From Curtobacterium ammoniigenes NBRC 101786 (GTDB lineage Bacteria > Actinomycetota > Actinomycetes > Actinomycetales > Microbacteriaceae), in the NCBI RefSeq assembly GCF_001571045.1, contig NZ_BCSV01000001.1, positions 248,001-312,000 on the forward strand: 64,000 nucleotides of DNA. Direction: 5' to 3'. The translations under genes and the position numbers were made by a program. This document shows positions 27,931-38,206 of the stretch, piece after piece (position 1 is the stretch's first letter; each line of letters begins with the position of its first letter). The notes under the pieces were generated by a model. That model saw only the letters and a program-made list of their open reading frames with translations. It made no database searches and had not been told where the DNA came from.

Positions 27931-29304
27931 GTGACCTCTCAGAGCACCTCCCGCGGAACGTCATCCACGACGGCATCGTCGTCTCGACGGGCTGCGGCAT
28001 CGTCCGCCTCGACCACAGAGCGCACCTACGTGCTCGATACCTCGGTGCTTCTGAGCGACCCTCGGGCACTGTTCCGGTTCGCCGAGCACGACGTCGTCCT
28101 TCCGGTCGTCGTGATCAGCGAGCTCGAATCCAAGCGCAACGATCCGGAGATCGGCTATTTCGCCCGGCAGGCGCTCCGGATCCTCGACGAACTCCGCATC
28201 GAGCACGAGCGTCTGGACTTCCCTGTTGCTGTCGGCGACGGCGGTTCGCTGCGGGTTGAGCTCAACCACTCGAATCAGGCTGTCCTGCCGTCCGGACTGC
28301 AGCTCGGCGACAACGATTCCCGGATCCTCGCGGTCGCGTCGAACCTGAAGAACGACGGACTCGATGTCGTCGTGGTCTCGAAGGACCTTCCGCTTCGGGT
28401 CAAGGCCGCATCGATCGGCCTCGCGGCGGAGGAGTATCGCGCCGAACTCGCGGTCGACAGCGGCTACACCGGCGTCACGTCGCTTGAGGTCTCGGGCGAG
28501 CAGATGGCGTCGCTCTATGAGCGCGAGGAGATCAGCGCCGGATCGCTGGCCGGTGTCCCCATCAACACCGGTGTCGTCATCCACTCGGAGCGCGGCTCGG
28601 CGCTCGGTCGGGTGCACGCCCCCGGGGCCGTGGCGCTCGTCCGCGGCGACCGCGAGGTGTTCGGGCTCCGCGGTCGGTCGGCGGAGCAGCGCCTGGCCAT
28701 CGACGCGCTGCTCGATCCCGAGATCGGCATCGTGTCGCTCGGCGGGAGCGCCGGTACGGGCAAGTCGGCGCTGGCGCTGTGCGCCGGTCTGGAGGCTGTG
28801 CTCGAGCGTCAGCAGCACAAGAAGATCATGGTCTTCCGCCCCCTCTACGCGGTGGGCGGTCAGGAGCTTGGTTACTTGCCGGGCGATGCGAACGAGAAGA
28901 TGAACCCGTGGGCACAGGCAGTGTTCGACACGCTCGGCGCGCTCGTCTCGGACAATGTGCTGGAGGAGGTGCAGGAACGCGGGATCCTCGAGGTTCTGCC
29001 GCTGACGCACATCCGAGGCCGCTCACTGCACGATGCGTTCGTGATCGTCGATGAGGCGCAGTCGCTCGAACGGAATGTGCTTCTGACGATGCTGTCGCGG
29101 ATCGGGCAGAACTCGCGGGTTGTGCTCACGCACGATGTGGCGCAGCGCGACAACCTGCGGGTCGGTCGGCATGACGGTGTCGCCAGTGTGATCGAGCGTC
29201 TGAAGGGCCACCCGCTGTTCGCGCACGTCACACTGACGCGGTCTGAGCGGAGCGCGATCGCTGCGCTGGTCACCGAGATGCTGGACTCGCCCGAGCTGGT
29301 CTGA
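27931..29304 (+). CDS. phoH: PhoH2: PIN domain fused to PhoH ATPase
   Basis: PhoH2 proteins combine a PIN ribonuclease with an RNA-dependent ATPase/helicase module. The 457-residue product starts with a Ser/Thr/Ala-rich stretch. The PIN domain (about 35-165) has acidic residues in [22 protein letters not shown] and [10 protein letters not shown]. The ATPase half has Walker [14 protein letters not shown] (about 275), Walker [14 protein letters not shown] and the [10 protein letters not shown] sensor. GTG 27931 follows GGAG at good spacing; GTG 27925 is possible. A 17-bp terminator hairpin follows. Confidence 0.93.
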   Translation: MTSQSTSRGTSSTTASSSRRAAASSASTTERTYVLDTSVLLSDPRALFRFAEHDVVLPVVVISELESKRNDPEIGYFARQALRILDELRIEHERLDFPVAVGDGGSLRVELNHSNQAVLPSGLQLGDNDSRILAVASNLKNDGLDVVVVSKDLPLRVKAASIGLAAEEYRAELAVDSGYTGVTSLEVSGEQMASLYEREEISAGSLAGVPINTGVVIHSERGSALGRVHAPGAVALVRGDREVFGLRGRSAEQRLAIDALLDPEIGIVSLGGSAGTGKSALALCAGLEAVLERQQHKKIMVFRPLYAVGGQELGYLPGDANEKMNPWAQAVFDTLGALVSDNVLEEVQERGILEVLPLTHIRGRSLHDAFVIVDEAQSLERNVLLTMLSRIGQNSRVVLTHDVAQRDNLRVGRHDGVASVIERLKGHPLFAHVTLTRSERSAIAALVTEMLDSPELV

Positions 29305-29327
29305 CGGTGTTGGTCTGACGGCCGGGG

Positions 29328-29369
29328 CTGGGAGGCGCGGTGCGCGTGATGCCGCACCGCGCCTCCCAG
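29328..29369 (+). terminator. Perfect 17-bp hairpin between phoH and fumC
   Basis: 29328-29344 is the exact inverse complement of 29353-29369, with an 8-nt loop. Both flanking genes converge on it, so it probably terminates both. There is no U-tract. Confidence 0.8.
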
Positions 29370-29380
29370 CGGACGCGTTT

Positions 29381-29465
29381 CAGGTCGGGCCGACCTCGGT
29401 TCGGGGCTGACGTCAGGCTAGAGCCGACCTCGGGCCAGGGCCGACCTCAGGCCAGGGCCGACGTC
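29381..29465 (+). repeat. Minisatellite of five 17-bp units
   Basis: Units begin at 29381, 29398, 29415, 29432 and 29449. Each ends in GAC(C/G)TC and matches a consensus like RGGCCAGGGCCGACCTC with one to five changes. A sixth partial unit follows at 29466. It lies between the phoH/fumC terminator hairpin and the fumC stop at 29483. Confidence 0.85.
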
Positions 29466-29482
29466 AAGCCGGGCGACGCGCC

Positions 29483-30892
29483 TCAGTTCGGGTGGGTCAT
29501 TGACAGGACGTCGAGGGCGGCGTCAAGTTGCGCCTCGGTCACTTCCCCGCGCTCCACGAAGCCGAGTGCGACGACTGCCTCGCGCACGGTGAGCGACTCG
29601 CTGACGGCGTACTTCGCGACCTTCGCCGCGGCCTCGTAGCCGATCACTCGGTTCAGTGGGGTCACGATCGACGGCGAGGACTCGGCGAAGGCGCGGGCGC
29701 GGTCGACGTTCGCCTCGAGCCCGTCGATCGCCTTGTCTGCGAGAACGCGGGTGCTGTTCGCGAGCAGTCGGATGGATTCGAGGAGGGCGGTGCCCATGAC
29801 GGGGATCGCGACGTTGAGTTCGAATGCGCCGGACGCCCCTGCCCAGGTGACGGTCGCGTCGTTTCCGATGACTCGGGCGGCGACCATCAGGGTCGCCTCG
29901 GGAATCACCGGGTTGACCTTGCCCGGCATGATCGACGACCCCGGCTGCAGGTCGGGGATGTGCAGTTCGCCGAGCCCGGTATTCGGTCCGGAACCCATCC
30001 AGCGGAGGTCGTTGTTGATCTTCGTCAGGCTGACGGCGATCACCTTGAGGGCTCCCGATGCTTCGACGAGCGCGTCGCGGGCGCCTTGCGCCTCGAAATG
30101 GTCCTTCGCCTCGGTGATGGGCAGTCCGGTGCTCTCCGCGAGTTCGGCGATGACCTGCTGCGGGAAGCCCTTCGGCGTGTTGATGCCGGTCCCGACGGCG
30201 GTGCCGCCGAGCGGGACCTCGGCGACGCGGGGGAGTGCGGCTTCGATGCGCTCGATACCGAGCCGGATCTGCCGCGCGTAGCCGCCGAATTCCTGACCGA
30301 GCGTCACGGGGGTGGCGTCCATGAGGTGCGTGCGACCGGACTTGACTACCTCTGCCCAGGCGGTCGCCTTTGCCTCGAACGCGGCGGCGAGGTGGTCGAG
30401 TGCGGGGATCAGTTGCCGGAGGAGCGCTTCGGTGACCGCGAGGTGCACCGACGTGGGGAAGACATCGTTCGACGACTGGGACGCGTTGACGTGGTCATTG
30501 GGGTGCACGGCGGTGCCGGACGCGGTGGACGCGAGCGTTGCGAGCACCTCGTTCATGTTCATGTTCGACGAGGTGCCGGAGCCCGTCTGGTAGGTGTCGA
30601 TCGGGAACTGGTCGAGGTGATCACCCCCGATGATCGTCTCGGCCGCGTCGACGATCGCTGTCGCGACGCCTTCGTCGAGAATGCCCAGCCGGTGATTGAC
30701 GATCGCTGCGGCGCGCTTGATCTGCGCGAGGGCGATGATCTGCGCTGGCTCGAGGCCGGTGCCCGAGATCGGGAAGTTCTCCACGGCACGCTGCGTCTGG
30801 GCGCGGTAGAGCGCCGAGACAGGCACGCGAACCTCGCCCATGGTGTCGTGTTCGATGCGGTAGTCGGTCTCGGCGTCGGTGTGTTCGGTCAC
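29483..30892 (-). CDS. fumC: Fumarate hydratase class II
   Basis: It interconverts fumarate and malate in the citric-acid cycle as a tetramer without an iron-sulfur cluster. The 469-residue product contains [41 protein letters not shown] with the active-site His, and the family signature [11 protein letters not shown] (about 320). The GTG start has AAGGA upstream. It is the last gene of a minus-strand series with carbonic anhydrase, DUF4245 and xseBA, a grouping common in actinobacteria. Confidence 0.97.
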   Translation of the reverse strand: MTEHTDAETDYRIEHDTMGEVRVPVSALYRAQTQRAVENFPISGTGLEPAQIIALAQIKRAAAIVNHRLGILDEGVATAIVDAAETIIGGDHLDQFPIDTYQTGSGTSSNMNMNEVLATLASTASGTAVHPNDHVNASQSSNDVFPTSVHLAVTEALLRQLIPALDHLAAAFEAKATAWAEVVKSGRTHLMDATPVTLGQEFGGYARQIRLGIERIEAALPRVAEVPLGGTAVGTGINTPKGFPQQVIAELAESTGLPITEAKDHFEAQGARDALVEASGALKVIAVSLTKINNDLRWMGSGPNTGLGELHIPDLQPGSSIMPGKVNPVIPEATLMVAARVIGNDATVTWAGASGAFELNVAIPVMGTALLESIRLLANSTRVLADKAIDGLEANVDRARAFAESSPSIVTPLNRVIGYEAAAKVAKYAVSESLTVREAVVALGFVERGEVTEAQLDAALDVLSMTHPN

Positions 30893-30938
30893 GTCGTCGT
30901 GGTCCTTCCTCGGGGTGATGCGTCGGGGTGGTGTCGGA

Positions 30939-31550
30939 TCAGCGATCGCCGACCACGGTGTCGATCGTCAGCGATCCGCTGGCGAGGTCGTAGGTGGCAC
31001 CCGCGATGGCGAGTCGACCTGCCGCGAGCGCTTCGGCGACGACGTCGGACTGGTCGAGGATGGTCCGCAGTGTCGCTTCGAGGTGGGTGCGGCCGACGTG
31101 CTCAGCGTCGGCGGAGCCGCCGTCGGCAGGCACGGAGGACGAGATCGCCTCGATGACGGATCGGATGTGGCGTGCTGAGATCTCGCCGCCCGCAACTGCC
31201 GCACGAACCGCACCGCAGCCGGTGTGCCGGATGACGAGCACGAGCGGAACGCCGAGCTCTGCAACGGCGTACTCCAGCGAGCCGAGGGCCATCTCGTCGG
31301 CGATCTGTCCGGCGTTGCGGATGGTGAAGAGCTCGCCGAGCGAGGCGTTGAGAATGAGTTCCGGCGCGACTCGGCTGTCCGCGCACGCGAGGACCGCTGC
31401 GAACGGACTCTGACCCGTGGCGAGCGACTCGATGCGCTCGGGCTGCATCGGCGCGGTCACCCGGTCGTTCGCTGCGCCGGCGGCGAGAGCCGACCTATTG
31501 CCGTCGACGACACGCTTGAGGGCTTCGGATGGCGAGAGCGGGGTGGGCAT
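30939..31550 (-). CDS. Beta-class carbonic anhydrase
   Basis: It hydrates CO2 to bicarbonate using one zinc per subunit. The 203-residue product has the zinc site CADSR (CxDxR) near residue 55 and HTGCG (HxxC) near 110, plus the family segment [14 protein letters not shown] 31550 is chosen because AGGAGC precedes it at proper spacing; upstream in-frame codons look non-family. It sits between DUF4245 and fumC, with 46 bp to fumC, and may supply bicarbonate for carboxylations. Confidence 0.92.
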   Translation of the reverse strand: MPTPLSPSEALKRVVDGNRSALAAGAANDRVTAPMQPERIESLATGQSPFAAVLACADSRVAPELILNASLGELFTIRNAGQIADEMALGSLEYAVAELGVPLVLVIRHTGCGAVRAAVAGGEISARHIRSVIEAISSSVPADGGSADAEHVGRTHLEATLRTILDQSDVVAEALAAGRLAIAGATYDLASGSLTIDTVVGDR

Positions 31551-31587
31551 GATGCTCCTGTCGATCGAATGCGGGCAGAGGGAGGGG

Positions 31588-32229
31588 TTAGCTTCCGCCA
31601 AGCTGCGCAGCGACAGCCGAGGCGACCTGCGTGAACGAGTGGTCGTCGGCTGTGCCCGCGAGGATCACGGTACTGTCGCCGAACGGCGCAACGAGCGCGT
31701 AGGCGAGATTACCGGCGGCGGAGCCCTGCGATCGCTGGTCGTACACGGTCCATTTCGTCCCGGCGATTGTGCGGGTTCCTGTTCGGGTCGCCTGGTTCAA
31801 CTGCTGAGACACCCAACTCGGATTCGCGTGGAAGCCCTGATGGATTCCGATGTATTGGTTGTCCGGCGTGATCAGGCCGACCGTCCAGACGTTCACGCCG
31901 TCCGCGGTCTTGTCGGCGTAGTCGGCGCGATTCGACCAGTACGTGTTGGGAAGATCAGGCGCGGCGAGGGTGACACCCGGCAGGGCGGCTTGCGCAGCGA
32001 TCTTCCGGTAGTCCACGTGCTGCTGCGACGTGTTCATGGACGGGCGGCCGACGACGGCGACCAGTGCCAGTACGATCCCCAGCGAGGCGACGAGTGACAG
32101 GATCAGGTTGATCGCGGTCTGATGCTGGCGACGCAGCGCGCGCGCGCTCGATTTGCGCTCGAACGCCTCTTCGTCGGTTTCCGCGCGGCCGAGCTCGGCG
32201 ACGATCGGGCGGCCGTTCTGATCGGTCAT
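31588..32229 (-). CDS. DUF4245 membrane-anchored protein
   Basis: This is an actinobacterial family of unknown function, usually located beside xseA/xseB and fumC/glpX. The 213-residue product has a cytoplasmic acidic N-terminus, one transmembrane helix (about 40-60) and an extracytoplasmic domain with TYWSNRADY, KTADGVNVWTVGLITP and GTKWTVYDQR. The ATG overlaps the xseB stop by 4 bp, so the two are translationally coupled. Confidence 0.86.
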   Translation of the reverse strand: MTDQNGRPIVAELGRAETDEEAFERKSSARALRRQHQTAINLILSLVASLGIVLALVAVVGRPSMNTSQQHVDYRKIAAQAALPGVTLAAPDLPNTYWSNRADYADKTADGVNVWTVGLITPDNQYIGIHQGFHANPSWVSQQLNQATRTGTRTIAGTKWTVYDQRSQGSAAGNLAYALVAPFGDSTVILAGTADDHSFTQVASAVAAQLGGS

Positions 32230-32456
32230 TGGGCGGCCCCGTCCGGTGCGGAATTCCGTGCCGCGTCTAACCGGGCGCGGGCTCCGAGCAGCCACTGTTC
32301 GCAGCGATCGGCGAGTGCCTCGCCCCGTTCCCACAGCTCGAGCGAGCGCTCAAGGGTGGCCGACCCCTGTTCGAGCTCGGCGACCACCCGCACGAGCTGG
32401 TCGCGCGCGGCCTCGTAGCTGAGGTCAGCGATGTTCGCGGTTTCGTCGGTTGGCAC
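32226..32456 (-). CDS. xseB: Exonuclease VII small subunit
   Basis: XseB wraps around the large subunit XseA to form exonuclease VII, which degrades single-stranded DNA. The 76-residue product has the family core LSYEAARDQLVRVVAELEQG and LERSLELWERGEALADRCEQWL, two helices of a coiled coil. GTG 32456 is chosen because TAGAAT (32469-32464 on the minus strand) ends seven bases upstream. That hexamer begins with the TAG stop of xseA. This gene is too short to stand out in its frame. Confidence 0.92.
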   Translation of the reverse strand: MPTDETANIADLSYEAARDQLVRVVAELEQGSATLERSLELWERGEALADRCEQWLLGARARLDAARNSAPDGAAQ

Positions 32457-32469
32457 GGTCACGATTCTA
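32457..32469 (-). promoter_or_regulatory. Leaderless promoter of xseB overlapping the xseA stop
   Basis: TAGAAT on the minus strand (32469-32464) contains the TAG stop of xseA as its first three bases. Seven bases separate it from the xseB GTG. Confidence 0.5.
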
Positions 32470-33759
32470 CCGAGGGGTCGTCGGACGTTCGGGTGCTGGC
32501 TGAGCGTCCTGTGGAGACGCCGACGTGGTCGCGTCCGCTTCTGCCAACTCGGCCTCGATCGTGCCGCTGGCTGTCCCCTCGCCGAGGAAGACGCGCACCT
32601 CGGTTGGCACACGGACGTCCGCGGCGGCTCGCACGACGCGTCCATCGCCGCGCTGCACGATCGCGTAGCCGCGACGCAGTGTGTCCCGCGGTGAGAGGGC
32701 GCGGAGGCGACCCACGAGGTGTCCGGTCTCGGCATGGGCACGCTCGAGACGACGGTCGAGCAGCTCCCGCGACCGGCCGAGGTCGCGAGCGACCTCTTCT
32801 GCCCGGCTGTCCACCAACCAGCTCGACGAGGCAAGTGCCGGGCGCGACCGGAGCGCCGACAACCGGTCTGCCTCGACGCTGAGCGTGTGCGACAGCCGGA
32901 GGCCGATGCGGCCGCGCACCTGCTGCACCATCGCGAGCTCTTCCGCGACGTCCGGAACGACGCGTTTCGCCGCATCGGTCGGCGTCGACGCCCGGAGGTC
33001 CGCGACCTCGTCAAGCAGTGGGCGGTCGGCCTCGTGTCCGATCGCGGAGACAATGGGGGTCGTCGCGACTGCCGCCGCCCGGACGACCAACTCATCGCTG
33101 AATCCGAGCAGGTTCTGAAAATCGCCCCCTCCGCGAGCGACGATGATGACGTCGACCTCCGGGTCTGCGTCGAGCATGGCGATAGCCGCCGCGACTTCCG
33201 TAGGAGTCCGGTCACCCTGCACGGCTGTGTGCACCGTTCGGAACGCCACCTGCGGCCATCGCAGCTGCGCGTTTCGGTGGACGTCCTTTTCCGCGTCCGA
33301 ATCCTTGCCGGTGATCAGACCGATCCGGTTCGGCAGGAACGGGAGGGGTCGCTTTCGCGATGCGTCGAACAGGCCTTCGGCGGCGAGTGTTGCGCGCAGC
33401 CGCTCCAGGCGCTCGAGCAGGTCGCCCAGGCCGACGTGCTTCATCTCCACGACCTGCATGGTGAGCGTGCCGCCCTTGAGCCAATAATTCGGTTTCACGG
33501 CCGCGACGACCCGGTCGCCCTGCTTCAGATCGTTCGGCACGCGTGCACGCACGCTCGACCAGATCGAGAATGAAACTGTGGCGTCGACCTCGAGGTCTTT
33601 GAGCTTGCCGTACACGTTTCCCCCGGCGACGTTCCACTGGGTGATCTCGCCCTCGACCCAGGCCACGCCAAGGCGCTCGATCCAGTCGCGGAGCTTCTGG
33701 CCGAGCAGCGCGACCGGCCACGGGTTGTCGGCGGTCGGGGGTCCCTGGTCGATGGCCAT
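32467..33759 (-). CDS. xseA: Exonuclease VII large subunit
   Basis: This is the catalytic subunit of the single-strand DNA exonuclease. The 430-residue product has the N-terminal OB-fold ([10 protein letters not shown] ... VYGKLKD, about 30-110). The catalytic domain contains [18 protein letters not shown] and [22 protein letters not shown]-terminal coiled-coil stretch ends with the [15 protein letters not shown] segment. ATG 33759 has CAAGAT six bases upstream, consistent with a leaderless transcript divergent from ispH. Confidence 0.95.
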   Translation of the reverse strand: MAIDQGPPTADNPWPVALLGQKLRDWIERLGVAWVEGEITQWNVAGGNVYGKLKDLEVDATVSFSIWSSVRARVPNDLKQGDRVVAAVKPNYWLKGGTLTMQVVEMKHVGLGDLLERLERLRATLAAEGLFDASRKRPLPFLPNRIGLITGKDSDAEKDVHRNAQLRWPQVAFRTVHTAVQGDRTPTEVAAAIAMLDADPEVDVIIVARGGGDFQNLLGFSDELVVRAAAVATTPIVSAIGHEADRPLLDEVADLRASTPTDAAKRVVPDVAEELAMVQQVRGRIGLRLSHTLSVEADRLSALRSRPALASSSWLVDSRAEEVARDLGRSRELLDRRLERAHAETGHLVGRLRALSPRDTLRRGYAIVQRGDGRVVRAAADVRVPTEVRVFLGEGTASGTIEAELAEADATTSASPQDAQPAPERPTTPR

Positions 33760-33839
33760 GCGTCCATCTTGACCTGCGCCTCCGACAGGTCCGCACGCGA
33801 CCGTCTCTGTGCGCCCAGACCGCACGGATGCCGCTCACC

Positions 33840-33851
33840 TATCATCGACGG
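33840..33851 (+). promoter_or_regulatory. Leaderless promoter of ispH
   Basis: TATCAT at 33840-33845 ends six bases before the GTG at 33852. No Shine-Dalgarno is visible. Confidence 0.6.
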
Positions 33852-34916
33852 GTGACGATCACCAACGGACGGACCGTGCAACTGGCGCCTCCGCGCACGC
33901 CGGCCCCTCGGGGACGGCTCCGTGACGAGCCTGTCGACGGGATGAAGCGGGTGTTGCTGGCCGCGCCGCGCGGCTACTGCGCGGGCGTGGACCGCGCAGT
34001 CGTCGCGGTTGAGAAGGCGCTTGAGCAGTACGGCGAGCCGGTCTACGTGCGGAAGCAGATCGTGCACAACGTGCATGTCGTTTCGACGCTCGAGCAGCGT
34101 GGCGCGGTGTTCGTCGACGATGTCGACGAAGTGCCGGAAGGTGCGCACGTGGTGTTCAGCGCCCACGGTGTCGCTCCCTCCGTCGTCGACGGCGCTGCCG
34201 CTCGTGGCTTGCACGCGATCGATGCGACATGTCCTCTGGTGACCAAAGTGCACCGCGAGGCGACCCGATTCGCGCGTGCCGATCGGACGATCATCCTCAT
34301 CGGCCACGCCGGTCATGAGGAGGTCGAGGGCACGATGGGCCATGCACCCGACCGTACGATCCTCGTCAACGGTCCGGAGGCTGTGGCCGACCTCCAAGTT
34401 CCCGACCCGGAGAACCTCGTCTGGCTCTCGCAGACCACGTTGAGCGTCGACGAGACGATGGAGACGGTCCGGCTGCTCCGGGAGAAGTTCCCGGCCATTG
34501 AAGATCCGCCATCCGACGACATCTGTTATGCGACCCAGAATCGTCAGGTCGCAGTCAAGAAGATCGCGCCGCAGAGCGATCTCGTGATCGTGGTCGGTTC
34601 AGCGAACTCCTCGAACAGCGTGCGGCTCGTCGAGGTTGCGTTGGAGCACGGGGCCAAGGCGGCGCACCGGGTGGACTACGCGTCGGAGATCGAGCAGTCG
34701 TGGTTCTCAGGGGTGACGACCGTCGGTGTGACGAGCGGTGCCTCCGTGCCTGAGGTGCTCGTCCGGGAGGTCCTCGAGCAGCTGGAGGACGCGGGATACG
34801 GCGCAGTCGACGAGGTCGTGACGGCGCACGAGGACCTCATGTTCTCGTTGCCGAAGGAGCTCCGCGTGGATGCTTCTGGCCAACCGACTCGCCCGCTCGG
34901 CGGTCGGAACCGGTGA
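33852..34916 (+). CDS. ispH: 4-hydroxy-3-methylbut-2-enyl diphosphate reductase
   Basis: It is the last enzyme of the MEP pathway, an iron-sulfur protein that makes IPP and DMAPP. The 354-residue product carries the three cluster cysteines in [15 protein letters not shown] and DDICYAT, and substrate-binding residues in [25 protein letters not shown] and ANSSNSVRL. The N-terminus has about 30 extra residues before the conserved start. It is divergent from xseA and translationally coupled (GTGA) to the next gene. Confidence 0.96.
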   Translation: MTITNGRTVQLAPPRTPAPRGRLRDEPVDGMKRVLLAAPRGYCAGVDRAVVAVEKALEQYGEPVYVRKQIVHNVHVVSTLEQRGAVFVDDVDEVPEGAHVVFSAHGVAPSVVDGAAARGLHAIDATCPLVTKVHREATRFARADRTIILIGHAGHEEVEGTMGHAPDRTILVNGPEAVADLQVPDPENLVWLSQTTLSVDETMETVRLLREKFPAIEDPPSDDICYATQNRQVAVKKIAPQSDLVIVVGSANSSNSVRLVEVALEHGAKAAHRVDYASEIEQSWFSGVTTVGVTSGASVPEVLVREVLEQLEDAGYGAVDEVVTAHEDLMFSLPKELRVDASGQPTRPLGGRNR

Positions 34917-35698
34917 TCGAGCGCGCAGACGACACTGAGGATCGTCGCGGAGCCAGTTCGACGATTCCCGACGGTTGGGGCGCGGTTCCGTCGGTGGCGG
35001 CGCTCCATGCGGCCACCGATCGTCATCCCACGGACGAAGGGCCGACGTCGCCGGTGACGAGCGCAGTGCCGATGTCGGCGGACGGGCGACCGGTCGGTCG
35101 ACCGGCCCCGCAGTATGGCGAATACGCGCCCGAGGGATGGGTGAGTCCGTTTCTCGCCGACGAGGCGCCGTCTCTCCCGCAGGCATCCGCTGATCGATCG
35201 CAGCTGGACTCAGCGGGAGGCGCGCGGCCGCGTCCTCGGGGCTGGAATGCGTCCGATGAGACCTCCGGAAGCAAGGCTGGTCTTCCGAGTTCGGATGGTC
35301 GCGGGTCGCGAGGCGCCGTGGGGCGTCGCTCGTCGAGGGCGGACGTGCTCCTGACCGCGGTGCTGCTCGGAATCGGTCTTACGTCGGTCATCCAGCAACT
35401 CGCGGACGTCTCGGGCGCGGCCGCGAGTGTCGCGCAGACGCTCGCGGCGCAGTATGTGGCGCTCGCCCATCCCGAAGCCCTCGTGGTTGCCGCGGCTTGG
35501 TGCGGCGTCGGTCAGGCGGCCGTGTATGTTGTCGCGCTCTGGTGGTCGATCCGACGAATCCGCGCGCGTCGCCGCGCGATGTGGATCCCGCTTGCCGGGG
35601 GAGCGCTCGTCACGATCGCGTCGGGCATTGTCTACTTCGCGGTGGCTCTGCACGATCCGGCATTCGCGGCGTGGTTCGCCTCGCACAGCCCAAGCTGA
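34913..35698 (+). CDS. DUF6264-like membrane protein
   Basis: The 261-residue protein has a long polar, disordered N-terminal half including [14 protein letters not shown], a motif seen in a Microbacteriaceae family (DUF6264). It is followed by three to four membrane helices (about 143-165, 180-205, 222-245). Function is unknown. Its GTG overlaps the ispH stop by four bases, so it is co-translated with ispH. It converges with the M18 peptidase gene. Confidence 0.7.
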   Translation: MIERADDTEDRRGASSTIPDGWGAVPSVAALHAATDRHPTDEGPTSPVTSAVPMSADGRPVGRPAPQYGEYAPEGWVSPFLADEAPSLPQASADRSQLDSAGGARPRPRGWNASDETSGSKAGLPSSDGRGSRGAVGRRSSRADVLLTAVLLGIGLTSVIQQLADVSGAAASVAQTLAAQYVALAHPEALVVAAAWCGVGQAAVYVVALWWSIRRIRARRRAMWIPLAGGALVTIASGIVYFAVALHDPAFAAWFASHSPS

Positions 35699-35727
35699 GC
35701 GAGGGTTGTTCGCCGTCCGATCCGAAG

Positions 35728-36981
35728 TCAGTCGAGGAACGCGCGGAGCGCGGCGTGCAGTGCCGCGAGGTCGTCAATGTGGACGAGTTCGCGGATCGAG
35801 TGCATCGAGAGCAGTCCGACGCCGACGTCGACCGTCGGGATGCCGAGACGTGTCGATGCCAGCGGACCGATTGTCGAGCCTCCGGGAACTCCGTTGTGGT
35901 TGACGAAGCTCTGGTACGCGATCCCTGCTCGACGGCAGACGCTCTCCCAGAGGGCAGCGCCGGGCGCGCCCGTCACGTATCGCTGGTTCGCGCTGATCTT
36001 CAGCAGTGGTCCGCCGCCGGGCCGTGGTTGATTCGTCGGGTCGTGCTTCTCTGCGTAGTTCGGATGAACCAGGTGCCCAGCGTCGCTCGACACCATCCAC
36101 GACGCGCGACGTGCCCGCGCCATGTCTGATGCGGACGCGCCGAGCCCGGACTGAATCCGCTGCAGAATCTCCTCGAGCATCGGGCCTTGCGCCCCGGACG
36201 GCGTGGCGGACCCGATCTCCTCGTGATCGAACGCGGCGAGGATCGGGATGTGCGACGTGGACGGCTCTGCATGGAGCAATGCGTGCAGCCCCGCGTGGAC
36301 GCTCGTCAGGTTGTCCATTCGAGTTGCGGCGAGGAACTCGTCATATGCGCCCACCCGGCACGGCCTCTGCGAGTCGGCGAGCGAGAGGTCCCAGGAGACG
36401 GCGGAACGGCCAACAATGTCTGCCAACCATGCTCCGGCCTCCCGCTCGCTGTTGTCCGTCGCCACGATCGGGATCAGGTGGCGTTGACGATCGATGCCGT
36501 TGCTGTCATTCGCACCGCGATCCAAGTGGATCGCGAGGTTCGCGATGCGGGCGACCGCGCCGGTGGCGACGAGGCGCTCGCCGCCATCGGCGTCGACGAC
36601 GCGACCGGCGATGCGGAGATCGCGGTCGAACCATGTCGAGAGGATCGGGCCCCCGTACACCTCCACTGAGAGCTGCTCCCACCCCACGCTGCGCATGGAC
36701 GGGTTCGGCTTCAACCGAAAGCCCGGCGAGTCCGTGTGAGCCCCGATGATCCGGAACGGAGTCGTTGACGAAGCGCCCTCCGGAATCCGCCAGGCGACGA
36801 CCGCGCCATCTCGGACCACCACGTACCGGCCCGGCTCGGTCGGCCAGTCGTCGAGCTCACTCAGCACGCGGAACCCGCTCGAGGCGAGCGTGTCGCGAAC
36901 CGCCGCGGCTGCGTGGAAGGCGGTCGGTGCCTCCAGAACGAAGTCGGAGAAGTCGGAAACGATCGTGTCAGTGCGGCTCAC
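35728..36981 (-). CDS. apeB: M18 family aminopeptidase
   Basis: This is a zinc aminopeptidase of the aspartyl-aminopeptidase family, probably cytoplasmic. The 417-residue product has the metal ligands in IIGAHTDSPGFRLKP, the DHEEIGS catalytic motif with the general-base Glu, SSDAGHLVHPNY and the late VGLLSMHSIRE histidine. Start GTG 36981. It is followed on the same strand by fbaA upstream, with a terminator between the two. Confidence 0.94.
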   Translation of the reverse strand: MSRTDTIVSDFSDFVLEAPTAFHAAAAVRDTLASSGFRVLSELDDWPTEPGRYVVVRDGAVVAWRIPEGASSTTPFRIIGAHTDSPGFRLKPNPSMRSVGWEQLSVEVYGGPILSTWFDRDLRIAGRVVDADGGERLVATGAVARIANLAIHLDRGANDSNGIDRQRHLIPIVATDNSEREAGAWLADIVGRSAVSWDLSLADSQRPCRVGAYDEFLAATRMDNLTSVHAGLHALLHAEPSTSHIPILAAFDHEEIGSATPSGAQGPMLEEILQRIQSGLGASASDMARARRASWMVSSDAGHLVHPNYAEKHDPTNQPRPGGGPLLKISANQRYVTGAPGAALWESVCRRAGIAYQSFVNHNGVPGGSTIGPLASTRLGIPTVDVGVGLLSMHSIRELVHIDDLAALHAALRAFLD

Positions 36982-37007
36982 CTGTCCATCGTGGCACGCA
37001 CATGCAG

Positions 37008-37043
37008 CGGCCCCGCCGTCCGGGAGCGGACTGTGCGGGGCCG
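37008..37043 (-). terminator. Hairpin terminator after fbaA
   Basis: CGGCCCCGC (37008-37016) pairs with GCGGGGCCG (37035-37043), and GTCCG (37018-37022) with CGGAC (37027-37031) inside it. It lies between the fbaA stop and the peptidase start. Confidence 0.7.
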
Positions 37044-37072
37044 AAGCAGGATCGTGCTGGTGGAGGAGCGGT

Positions 37073-38101
37073 TCAGCTCTGCGATTGACCGGCGGAGCCG
37101 AGCACCTTCGTGGCTTCGAGCACGCGCGCCGCCATCGCGGTCTCCGCGGTCTTGCCCCAGCTGCGCGGGTCGTACTGCTTCTTGTTGCCGACCTCTCCGT
37201 CGACCTTGAGCACGCCCTCGTAGTTCCGGAACATCCAATCGGCGATCGATCGCGTGAATGCGTACTGCGTGTCGGTGTCGATGTTCATCTTGATGACACC
37301 GTTGCGCACAGCCTCTTTGATCTCGTCGTCGGTCGATCCCGAACCGCCGTGGAACACGAGATCCAGCGGGTTCTCGCCGGTCCCGTGGTTCTTCGCAATC
37401 TCGGCCTGAATCTCGCCGAGCAGCTCAGGACGCAGCTTCACGTTGCCGGGCTTGTACACGCCGTGCACATTGCCGAACGTGAGTGCGGCGATCCACCGGC
37501 CACGGTCGCCGAGGCCGAGCGCAGCGACTGCTTTCTCCACATCGCCGGCCGTCGTGTAGAGCGCGTCATTGGTGCCCTCGTGCTTGACGCCGTCCTCTTC
37601 ACCGCCTACGACGCCGATCTCGACCTCGAGAATGGCGTTGATCGCACGGGTCTTGTCGATCATCGTCTTCGCGATCTCGATGTTCTCGTCGAGCGGGACA
37701 GCCGAGCCGTCCCACATGTGCGACTGGAAGATCGGGTTTCGGCCTTCGCGGACCTCGTCCTCGCTCGCTTCGATGAGCGGGAGGACGAACGACTCAAGGG
37801 CGTCCTTCGGGCAGTGGTCGGTGTGCAGCGCGACCGTCACCGGGTAGTTCTTGGCGACCTCGTGGGCGAACTTCGCCATAGCGAGCGCACCGCTCGCCCG
37901 GTTCTTCACCGTGTGTCCGGCGAAGTAGTCGGCCCCGCCGGTCGTGACCTGGATGATCCCGTCCGACCCGGCCTCGGTGAGGCCTTGGAGGACCGCGTTG
38001 ATCGTCTGCGACGACGAGACGTTGAACGCGGGGTAGGCGAACTTGCCCGCCTTCGCTCGGTCGATCATCTCGGCGTACTGCTCCGGCGTTGCGATGGGCA
38101 T
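37073..38101 (-). CDS. fbaA: Fructose-bisphosphate aldolase class II
   Basis: This zinc-dependent glycolytic and gluconeogenic enzyme cleaves fructose 1,6-bisphosphate. The 342-residue product has the zinc-binding VALHTDHCPKD, the LEVEIGVVGGEEDGV segment, the phosphate-binding LVFHGGSGS and KMNIDTDTQ. The ATG at 38101 has AAGGAG eight bases upstream. It is divergent from glpX, the opposing gluconeogenic phosphatase. The 222-bp gap between them carries overlapping inverted repeats. Confidence 0.97.
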   Translation of the reverse strand: MPIATPEQYAEMIDRAKAGKFAYPAFNVSSSQTINAVLQGLTEAGSDGIIQVTTGGADYFAGHTVKNRASGALAMAKFAHEVAKNYPVTVALHTDHCPKDALESFVLPLIEASEDEVREGRNPIFQSHMWDGSAVPLDENIEIAKTMIDKTRAINAILEVEIGVVGGEEDGVKHEGTNDALYTTAGDVEKAVAALGLGDRGRWIAALTFGNVHGVYKPGNVKLRPELLGEIQAEIAKNHGTGENPLDLVFHGGSGSTDDEIKEAVRNGVIKMNIDTDTQYAFTRSIADWMFRNYEGVLKVDGEVGNKKQYDPRSWGKTAETAMAARVLEATKVLGSAGQSQS

Positions 38102-38156
38102 CCTCGATCTCCTTCGACTGCGCGCGTGGTCGCGACGGTTGCGGTTGTCCGCCTCG

Positions 38157-38162
38157 ATCGTA
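38157..38162 (-). promoter_or_regulatory. -10 candidate of fbaA
   Basis: TACGAT on the minus strand would start a leader of about 48 nt to fbaA. No convincing -35 is seen. Confidence 0.35.
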
Positions 38163-38206
38163 GTCAGTGCGGGTGCACGCGACTTCCGGGTGGCGGATGC
38201 GGTCTC

